NCBI GenBank assembly: GCA_028293685.1
Contig: JAQGOI010000294.1
Span: 1-12,082 of the forward strand
Direction of reading: 5' to 3'
Source of the DNA: Lysobacteraceae bacterium
Lineage (GTDB): Bacteria; Pseudomonadota; Gammaproteobacteria; Xanthomonadales; Xanthomonadaceae
Length of the DNA: 12,082 nt
This document shows, one piece after another, positions 6,374-12,082 of the stretch (positions within the stretch are counted from its first letter, which is position 1; each line of letters starts with the position of its first letter). The notes below the pieces were generated by a model. The model saw only the letters and a program-made list of their open reading frames with translations, was not told the DNA's origin and ran no database searches. A program made the position numbers and the translations under genes.

Positions 6374-6835
6374 ATGAACAACATGAACCAGATCAACGAC
6401 CAGTTCGCTTCGGCCTCGCGCCAGTTCGCCGACACCGCTGCCCAGATCAACCGTCTGGCGCTGGACAACGCCGGCCAGGTCTTCGGCCTGCAGATGGCGA
6501 CGATCGAGCAGAACGTCAACGCCGCCCTGTCCTTCTGGGGTGAGCTCAGCGAAGCGCGTGACCTGACCGGCCTCAAGACCGTCTGGCCGCGTGGCATGCA
6601 GATCGCCCGCGAGAACATCGAGCGCACCATCAACACCAGCCAGGAAGTCCTCGGCCGCACGTTGAAGGCCAACGAAGCGATCGGTCAGGTCACCAAGGGC
6701 CAGTTCGACCGCAGCAGCGCGCAGATGAATGACGCCGCCACCCAGGTCAACGAGCAGGTCAGCAAGGCGGCCAACGCCGTCGCCGACCAGGCCAACCAGC
6801 AGTTCAACAAGGCTGCCGGCAAGCAGGGCAAGTAA
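6374..6835 (+). CDS. phasin family protein (PHA granule-associated)
   Basis: A 153-residue phasin, an amphipathic helical protein that coats polyhydroxyalkanoate granules and controls their size and number. MNQINDQFASASRQFADTA, INRLALDNAGQVFGLQ and the central INTSQEVLGRTLKANEAI segment are typical of the phasin_2 family. The N-terminal 110 residues are long helices without membrane segments or signal peptide. The tail from about 115 is rich in Ala, Gln, Asn and Lys with coiled-coil character (AATQVNEQVSKAANAVADQA) and resembles the histone-like C-termini of some phasins. AGGA (6362-6365) is 8 bases before the ATG. It stands alone between its own upstream repeats and terminator. No PHA synthase gene is in the window, so granule formation is inferred from the family. 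Confidence 0.94.
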   Translation: MNNMNQINDQFASASRQFADTAAQINRLALDNAGQVFGLQMATIEQNVNAALSFWGELSEARDLTGLKTVWPRGMQIARENIERTINTSQEVLGRTLKANEAIGQVTKGQFDRSSAQMNDAATQVNEQVSKAANAVADQANQQFNKAAGKQGK

Positions 6836-6848
6836 GTCATCTGAAACT

Positions 6849-6864
6849 GGTGTCGCAAGACACC
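6849..6864 (+). other. GNRA-tetraloop hairpin in the phasin 3' untranslated region
   Basis: GGTGTC (6849-6854) and GACACC (6859-6864) pair perfectly around GCAA, a GNRA tetraloop. It begins 13 bases after the phasin stop and lies about 90 bases before the terminator. There is no T run, so it is not a terminator. It may stabilise the mRNA or belong to a 3'-UTR-derived RNA. Confidence 0.4.
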
Positions 6865-6953
6865 GCGCCGCGACTGACTTTGCCTGCGGTGACGCCCGCC
6901 GCGCCGCCGCGCGCCTGAAGCCTCACCGTCCGAAACGGTCCAAAGTGTTCTTG

Positions 6954-6985
6954 AAACCCGGCAGCTTGCGCTGCCGGGTTTTTTT
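6954..6985 (+). terminator. rho-independent terminator of the phasin gene
   Basis: Perfect 12-bp arms AAACCCGGCAGC (6954-6965) and GCTGCCGGGTTT (6970-6981) enclose a TTGC loop, and the T run spans 6979-6985. It ends the phasin transcript about 120 bases after the stop. It is too far from the convergent efflux operon (ends at 7172) to be that operon's main terminator, though the A-rich left arm could allow some bidirectional action. Confidence 0.93.
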
Positions 6986-7171
6986 ATTGTCCGGAGTGAC
7001 CCCCGTTTTTCTACTTTCCCGTCAATGGAAGGCCGGGAGGAAAGGGAGTGGGGTCGGCGGTCCGCGTGCCGGGTTGTCCCTCGTCCATCAAAAGAAAGTT
7101 GGCGATGGAGATAGGTCTGGCCGGGTGTCAGGTGGATCCCGGCCCTCCCTGGAAGGAGGGCCAGGCAGGCA

Positions 7172-10100
7172 TCAGGCCCGCGGCTTGTCCGGCGACGGCG
7201 CATCCATCGAATCGCCCATCATCCTTCGCACCACGGTATAGAACAGCGGAATGAAGAGCAGCCCCAGGAAGGTGGCGAACAACATGCCGCCGATCACGCC
7301 CGTCCCGATCGCATGGCGTGCGTTGGCGCCGGCACCCGTCGAAATCGCCAGCGGCAGCACGCCCATGATGAAGGCCATCGACGTCATCAGGATCGGCCGC
7401 AATCGCAGCTTTGACGCCTCGACGACCGCCGCGGCCAGCGATTTGCCCGCCAGCCGCTCCTGGATGGCGAACTCGACGATCAGGATCGCATTCTTCGCCG
7501 CAAGGCCGATGACGGTGATCAATCCGATCTTGAAGTAGATGTCATTGGGCAGCCCGCGCAGCATCGACAACACGACGGCGCCGAGCACGCCGACCGGCAC
7601 CACCAGCAGCACCGCGACAGGCACGGTCCAGCTCTCGTACAACGCCGCCAGGCACAGGAACACCACGACGATCGACAGCACCATCAGCAGCGTGCTCTGG
7701 CTGCCGGACAGGATCTCCTGGTGCGACTGCCCCGCCCAGTCGTAGCCGAAGCCCGAGGGCAGCTGCTTGTCGACGATGGTCTGCATGGCGTTCATCGCCT
7801 CGCCCGAACTATGGCCTGGCGCCTGCGCGCCGACGACCTCGACCGCCGCGAAGCCGTTGTAGCGCGTCAGCGACGGTGGAGCGACGGTCCACTGCGGATG
7901 GACCACGTTGTTCAACGGGATCATCGTCGGGACGGCATTGCCGCTGATCCCGTCCTGGGTGTCGACACCAGTGGCCGAAGCGCCGTTGACCGGCGTGTAG
8001 AAGTGCGACAGCGAGTCGGGACCGGTGCGGAACGGCGCGTCGGCCTGCATCGTCACCCGCTTCACCCGACCGCCCTGCACGAAATCGTTGACGTACACCG
8101 GCGCCAGCATCAGCTGGATCGCGCTGTAGATATCACCGACCGACAATCCCATCGCCTGCGCCTGGACGCGGTCGACGTCGAGCTTGAGCTGCGGCGCATC
8201 GGCCAATGAATTGGGACGCACGCCGACCAGCGTCTTGTTCTGGCTGGCCGCGCCCATCAGCGTTCCCAGTGCCTGTCCCAATGCCGCGCGACCCTTGCCG
8301 CTGCGGTCCTGCAGGTACATGTCGAAGCCGCCGAACTGCCCCAGGCCGTTCACCGTCGGCAGGTTCAACACGAAGATCTGCGCATCGCGAATCGGGAACA
8401 AGGCCATGTTCGCCTTCTGGATGAAGTCGGTCGCGCTGACCTTGCGATCGCTCCAGTCCTTGAGCTTGATGAACGCCATGCCGACGTTCTCACCCTGTCC
8501 GACGAAGCTGAAGCCGGCGACCTGCATCATGCCGTCGAAGCCTTCCTGTTTCTGCATCGCCGCGCGCACCTGCTTGAACACCGCATCGGTGCGCCGCAAG
8601 GTCGCCCCTGGCGGCAATTGCACGATGGCCAGCGCGTAACCCTGGTCTTCTTCGGGCAGGAAGCTGCCCGGCATGCGCGCGAACAGCCACACGCACAGCA
8701 CGGCCAGGGCCGCGAAGACGATCATCCAGCGCGGCGCGTGGCGCACGGCGCCGCCGATGTGGCCGACGTAGGTCCGGCTCACGCGACCGTAGATGTTGTT
8801 GAACGCACGAAACACCGGATTGCGGCTGTCGTGGTGCGCGCTGGGCTTGAGCAGGCTCGCGCACAGCGCCGGCGTGAAGCCAAGCGCGAGGAACGCCGAA
8901 AACACCATCGCCATCGCTATCGTCAGCGCGAACTGCTTGTAGACCGCGCCAGCACTGCCCGCCTGCAATGCGCTCGGTACGAAAACCGCCGCCAGCACGA
9001 TCGTGATCGCGATCACCGCGCCACTGATCTGGTGCATTGCCTTTCGCGTGGCCTCGTACGGCGAAAGCCCCTCCTCGGTCATGATCCGTTCGACGTTCTC
9101 GATCACCACGATCGCATCGTCGACGACGATGCCGATCGCCAGCACCATGCCGAAGAGGCTGAGCTGGTTGATCGTGAAACCGATCAGCTTCATGCCCAGG
9201 AACGTGCCGAGCAGCGCGACCGGGATGACCAGCGTCGGGATCAGCGTGGCCCGCAGGTTCTGCAGGAACAGCAGCATCACCAGGAACACCAGCACCATCG
9301 CCTCGGCCAGCGTCTTCACCACTTCATTGACGGAAATCCGTACGAAATCCGAACTGTCGTACGGCGAAAACCACTGCACGCCCTGCGGGAAGCTCGGCTG
9401 CAGGTCGGCCATCCTCGCCTTGACGGCCGCGGCGACCGCGAGCGCGTTGGCGGCCGGCGCCAGCTGCACGGCGAAACCGGCGGCCGGCTGCCCGTTCCAC
9501 TGCAGGTCGAAGCCCTGCGCGGATCCGGACAGTTCGACGCGGGCGACGTCCTTCAACCGGACGGTGGCGCCGTTGGGATCGCTGCGCAGCAGGATCTGTT
9601 CGAACTGCTCGGGTGTGCTGAAGCGGCCTTCGGCGGACACCGCCGCGGTGAACATCTGCGTGTCAGGCGATGGTTCGCCACCGACGGAGCCGGCGGAGAA
9701 CTGCACGTTCTGCCCGCGCACTGCCGTCAGCACCTGGCTGGCGGACAACCCGTAAGCGCGCAGCTTGTCGGGGTTGAGCCAGATGTGCATCGCGTATTCG
9801 CCGCCGAACAGCTGGGTGCTGCCCACGCCCGGCACGCGCGAGATCTGGTCGAGCACGCGCGAGGCCAGCAGGTCGGACAGCTGGTCCTTGCCGATCGCCG
9901 GATTGCTCGACTTGAGCGCAACCACCAGCAGGAATCCGGAATTGGCCTTCGCCACGGTGACGCCCTGCTGCACGACCTCGGACGGCAGCCGCGGCGTGGC
10001 CTGCGCCACCTTGTTCTGAACCTGCATCTGCGCGGTATCGGGATCGGTACCGGGCTTGAACGTCAGGTTGATCGATGCGCCGCCGGTCGAACTGGACGAC

Positions 10101-10339
10101 GAGCTGAAGTAATCCAGGTTGTCGATGCCGGTGAGCTGCTGCTCGATGATCTGCGTGACCGCGCGCTCGGTGGTCTCGGCGCTGGCGCCCGGATAGACCG
10201 CCTGTACGCCGACCTGCGCGGGGGCGATGTCGGGATAGGACTCCACGCCAAGGCCGCCGATGGACAGGCCGCCGGCGATCACGATGAGGATCGCGATCAC
10301 CCAGGCGAACACTGGGTGTTCGATGAAGTAGCGCGACAT
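7172..10339 (-). CDS. RND multidrug efflux pump, inner-membrane permease (HAE1/AcrB family)
   Basis: A proton-driven tripartite efflux pump subunit of 1055 residues, the normal AcrB/MexB length. Twelve membrane helices are expected: one at 9-29, a group at about 340-500, one at 535-555 and a group at about 880-1045. The proton relay is complete: Asp407-Asp408 in GIVVDDAIVVIENVER, Lys949 in GLAAKNAILIVEFA, and Arg979/Thr986 in RLRPILMTS. The two large periplasmic loops (30-335, 560-870) make the porter and docking domains; a run of six serines (79-84) lies in the first. It begins 3 bases after the adaptor gene stop, so the two genes form one operon, adaptor first. No outer-membrane factor gene follows, so TolC/OprM from elsewhere must complete the pump. 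Substrates cannot be predicted. The final MGDSMDAPSPDKPRA is a polar cytoplasmic tail. Confidence 0.97.
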   Translation of the reverse strand: MSRYFIEHPVFAWVIAILIVIAGGLSIGGLGVESYPDIAPAQVGVQAVYPGASAETTERAVTQIIEQQLTGIDNLDYFSSSSSSTGGASINLTFKPGTDPDTAQMQVQNKVAQATPRLPSEVVQQGVTVAKANSGFLLVVALKSSNPAIGKDQLSDLLASRVLDQISRVPGVGSTQLFGGEYAMHIWLNPDKLRAYGLSASQVLTAVRGQNVQFSAGSVGGEPSPDTQMFTAAVSAEGRFSTPEQFEQILLRSDPNGATVRLKDVARVELSGSAQGFDLQWNGQPAAGFAVQLAPAANALAVAAAVKARMADLQPSFPQGVQWFSPYDSSDFVRISVNEVVKTLAEAMVLVFLVMLLFLQNLRATLIPTLVIPVALLGTFLGMKLIGFTINQLSLFGMVLAIGIVVDDAIVVIENVERIMTEEGLSPYEATRKAMHQISGAVIAITIVLAAVFVPSALQAGSAGAVYKQFALTIAMAMVFSAFLALGFTPALCASLLKPSAHHDSRNPVFRAFNNIYGRVSRTYVGHIGGAVRHAPRWMIVFAALAVLCVWLFARMPGSFLPEEDQGYALAIVQLPPGATLRRTDAVFKQVRAAMQKQEGFDGMMQVAGFSFVGQGENVGMAFIKLKDWSDRKVSATDFIQKANMALFPIRDAQIFVLNLPTVNGLGQFGGFDMYLQDRSGKGRAALGQALGTLMGAASQNKTLVGVRPNSLADAPQLKLDVDRVQAQAMGLSVGDIYSAIQLMLAPVYVNDFVQGGRVKRVTMQADAPFRTGPDSLSHFYTPVNGASATGVDTQDGISGNAVPTMIPLNNVVHPQWTVAPPSLTRYNGFAAVEVVGAQAPGHSSGEAMNAMQTIVDKQLPSGFGYDWAGQSHQEILSGSQSTLLMVLSIVVVFLCLAALYESWTVPVAVLLVVPVGVLGAVVLSMLRGLPNDIYFKIGLITVIGLAAKNAILIVEFAIQERLAGKSLAAAVVEASKLRLRPILMTSMAFIMGVLPLAISTGAGANARHAIGTGVIGGMLFATFLGLLFIPLFYTVVRRMMGDSMDAPSPDKPRA

Positions 10340-10342
10340 GGC

Positions 10343-11521
10343 TCAGCCCCGCGCCGGGTTGGCGGGAGCGGGCGCGGGTTTGGGGCCCGTCGCCTGGGCC
10401 GGCACCGCCTTGGCCGGCTGCCCGGGCTGCACGCGCTGCAGGCCCGAGACGATGACCTTGTCACCCGGCACGACTCCGCCGCTGACCACCCAGTTGCTGC
10501 CCTGCTGGCCGCTGGTGGTGACGTCCTTGCGCGCTACCTTGCCGTCCGCGCCGACGACCATGACGTAGGCGCCCTGCTCATCGCGTTGCACCGCCACCTG
10601 TGGAATCAGGAACGCATTCGCAGCTTCACCCAGTGTCGCCTGCACGGTCACGAAGGTACCGGGCAGCAGGCGCTTGTCAGGATTGGGAATCCGCGCCCGG
10701 AGCGCGACCGCGCCGGTCGCCGGGTCGACCACATCGCCGGAAAAATCCAGCGCGCCCGCGTGTTCGTACGGGGTGCCATCGGGCAGCAGCAACGTGACTT
10801 CGCTGGTGCCGCCCGCAGCTCCGCGGCGCGTCTGCTCCATCTGCGCGACGCTCATGGAGAAATTCACATACAGCGGATCGACCTGGTCGACGGTGGTCAG
10901 CAACGTCGCATCGCTCTGCCCGACCAGTGCGCCTTCGGTCACCTGCTGCTTGCCCGCGCGGCCGCTGATCGGGGAACGCACCGTCGCGTAACCGCGGTTG
11001 AGGCGCGCGGTCTCCACGCCCGACTTCGCCTGCTGCACGGACGCGCCAGCGCTGCGTTCGGCGGCGATAGCATTGTCGTAATCGGACTGCGAGATATATT
11101 TCTGCGGCAGCAGCTGGCGCGCCCGATCGGCCGCGGATTTGGCGTTGGCGTAGGTCGCCTGAGCCTGCGCCTGCGCCGCCTCGCTCTGTCCGAGTGCGGC
11201 CTGCAGTTGCGATGGATCGATCAGGAACAGCACCTGCCCTTGCGCGACGTCGCTGCCTTCCTCATACACGCGGCGCTGAAGGACCCCTGGCACGCGCGCG
11301 CGGACGTCGGCGCTACGGAACGGAGCGAGCCGACCGACGAGCTGCTGCTGAAGAGGTACGGAGGTGGCCTGCGCGGTGATCACCCCGACTTCCGGTGGCG
11401 GCATGGCACCGCCCGGTCCCCCCGGCCCCCCGGGTCCGGACCCTGCGGAGTTGCTCTTGCCGCAGCCGGACAGGACGAGGGCGGTGAAGCCGGCGATCGC
11501 CAGCGCGCGCAAAAGGGTCAT
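10343..11521 (-). CDS. RND efflux periplasmic adaptor lipoprotein (AcrA/MexA family)
   Basis: Membrane fusion protein that bridges the RND pump and an outer-membrane channel; 392 residues. I chose ATG 11521 because GGAG lies 8 bases upstream and because it puts a lipoprotein signal at the N-terminus (MTLLRALAIAGFTALVLSGC, lipid-modified Cys20). The frame back to 11596 runs through the promoter-like region. After the cysteine comes a Gly-Pro linker (GPGGPGGPGG, about 29-38). The beta-barrel, lipoyl and hairpin parts are then seen in order: SADVRARVPGVLQRRVYEEG, a long Ala/Gln coiled coil (about 125-200, SQLQAALGQSEAAQAQAQAT), GYATVRSPISGRAG and the barrel segments with LLPGTFVTVQA. The tail is Pro/Ala rich. 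It is cotranscribed with the pump gene 3 bases downstream. Confidence 0.95.
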   Translation of the reverse strand: MTLLRALAIAGFTALVLSGCGKSNSAGSGPGGPGGPGGAMPPPEVGVITAQATSVPLQQQLVGRLAPFRSADVRARVPGVLQRRVYEEGSDVAQGQVLFLIDPSQLQAALGQSEAAQAQAQATYANAKSAADRARQLLPQKYISQSDYDNAIAAERSAGASVQQAKSGVETARLNRGYATVRSPISGRAGKQQVTEGALVGQSDATLLTTVDQVDPLYVNFSMSVAQMEQTRRGAAGGTSEVTLLLPDGTPYEHAGALDFSGDVVDPATGAVALRARIPNPDKRLLPGTFVTVQATLGEAANAFLIPQVAVQRDEQGAYVMVVGADGKVARKDVTTSGQQGSNWVVSGGVVPGDKVIVSGLQRVQPGQPAKAVPAQATGPKPAPAPANPARG

Positions 11522-11532
11522 CGATGGGACTC

Positions 11533-11582
11533 CGGTACCGTTCAACGGGGATGTTGACGCACTTCCTATACCGTTCAGTCTA
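11533..11582 (-). promoter_or_regulatory. putative operator/promoter region of the efflux operon
   Basis: The 9-mer TGAACGGTA (- strand) occurs twice, at 11577-11569 and 11544-11536, 33 bp apart, about three helical turns. The distal copy sits in an imperfect 18-bp palindrome (11565-11582, 12 of 18 positions symmetric). The proximal copy overlaps CCGTT-C-AACGG (11538-11548) and CGGTACCG (11533-11540). This pattern suits a TetR/AcrR-type repressor of an efflux operon, but no such regulator gene is in the window and the -35/-10 boxes are not clear (TAGACT with an upstream TGC at 11585-11577 is one possible extended -10). Confidence 0.4.
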
Positions 11583-11638
11583 GCATTCGCTCCCATCGCA
11601 ACCCGTGCCGGAAGTGCTGGTTGAAGGAGCCTGCGGAG

Positions 11639-12082
11639 TCAGTCGGGGATGACGAGGTAACGCGACAGCCCGACGCCATCGGCCGCCGGCAGGTGCGGCA
11701 GCCAGCCGCAGCACGGCGCATCGATCCGGGCTTCCAGCAGCGCACGATGCGCATCGCGCCGCTCCATGTGCGGATCGATGGCATTCCCGATCCAGCCGAC
11801 CAGACGGCAGCCGCCGGCGGCGATGGCCTGGGCACTGAGGATCGCGTGGTTAAGGCAGCCGAGGCGCAGGCCGACCACCAGCAGCACGGGGATGTCCAAC
11901 GCTCGGACCACGTCGGCCTGCATCAGGTCTGCCGACAATGGCGCCGCCCATCCGCCGACACCCTCGACAACGACGTCGGCGGCCCTCGCCTGCAGCTTGC
12001 CATGTGCGTCGATGATGGCCTGAAGTTCGACCTGGATCCCGGCAGCGCGCGCCGCCAAGTCCGGAGCCAGCGGCAGCGGCAA
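11639..12082 (-). CDS. bioD: dethiobiotin synthetase, 5'-truncated
   Basis: The C-terminal 147 residues of BioD, the ATP-dependent enzyme that closes the ureido ring of dethiobiotin from 7,8-diaminopelargonate and CO2 in biotin synthesis. The frame is open to the window edge; the N-terminal P-loop, about one third of a normal 220-240-residue protein, is outside. Visible blocks are PLPLAPDLAARAAG (substrate region), VVVEGVGGWAAPLSADLMQA (the usual VEGAGGW motif with Val for Ala), and VLLVVGLRLGCLNHAILSAQAI followed by GWIGNAIDP, the nucleotide-base contact region. The TTG at 12082 is an internal leucine, not a start. The stop lies 118 bases before the efflux adaptor start on the same strand, and no terminator was found between them, so some read-through into the efflux operon is possible. 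Confidence 0.95.
   Translation of the reverse strand: MPLPLAPDLAARAAGIQVELQAIIDAHGKLQARAADVVVEGVGGWAAPLSADLMQADVVRALDIPVLLVVGLRLGCLNHAILSAQAIAAGGCRLVGWIGNAIDPHMERRDAHRALLEARIDAPCCGWLPHLPAADGVGLSRYLVIPD

Noticed and set aside
7046..7092. tRNA-like look of the stretch ending in GTCCATCA
   Set aside because: No cloverleaf can be folded and the T-arm sequence is not conserved; a chance resemblance.
7141..7162. GGCCCTCC/GGAGGGCC hairpin just beyond the efflux operon stop
   Set aside because: Position suits a - strand terminator and the arms pair perfectly, but no T run follows on that strand, so it is not called.
8618..11557. 979-codon open frame on the + strand opposite the efflux genes
   Set aside because: Its translation is Arg/His/Asp-rich low-complexity sequence typical of the antisense frame of a high-GC gene. 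The - strand has intact RND pump and adaptor proteins with all key residues.
1..12082. CRISPR arrays, insertion sequences, integrases, phage genes
   Set aside because: No regularly spaced repeats, transposase motifs or phage proteins seen in any frame.

Overview
The window comes from a high-GC gammaproteobacterium, most probably of the Lysobacterales/Xanthomonadales (Lysobacter/Luteimonas-like). The FabA and FabB sequences, an exported MsrA remnant and a small secreted four-cysteine protein point that way. This placement comes from recalled family resemblance, not a database search. It is a chromosomal segment of mostly housekeeping genes, with a short accessory stretch at about 400-3800.

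Layout. The 3' part of a 3-oxoacid CoA-transferase subunit B gene (scoB) enters from the left on the + strand. About 500 bases without a convincing gene follow, then a secreted four-cysteine protein closed by a strong intrinsic terminator, and a membrane-anchored periplasmic protein starting just beyond that terminator. On the - strand lies a two-gene Xre-RES toxin-antitoxin module (antitoxin 2894-3292, toxin 2211-2897). Its promoter carries a perfect 16-bp palindrome exactly between the -35 and -10 boxes. Upstream of it is a decayed exported msrA gene that has lost an internal block and its whole C-terminal half. Next comes the anaerobic unsaturated fatty acid pair fabA-fabB (- strand, stop abutting start), and divergently queD (+, queuosine precursor synthesis) and a phasin (+, polyhydroxyalkanoate granule protein) with its own terminator. 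The right third holds an RND drug-efflux operon on the - strand (lipoprotein adaptor, then inner-membrane pump; no outer-membrane channel gene present). The 3' part of bioD ends the window.

How the parts relate. scoB and the phasin both fit C4 carbon-storage metabolism (acetoacetate activation; granule coating). fabA-fabB supply cis-unsaturated acyl chains. The pump adaptor and pump form one transcription unit, preceded by repeated motifs that look like regulator sites. The toxin-antitoxin module and the msrA wreck beside it are the clearest sign of past rearrangement.

No clearly unprecedented multi-gene system is visible. The best leads are the operator-in-promoter layout of the Xre-RES module, the paired TGCA boxes upstream of the phasin, and the two exported proteins of unknown function separated by a terminator.
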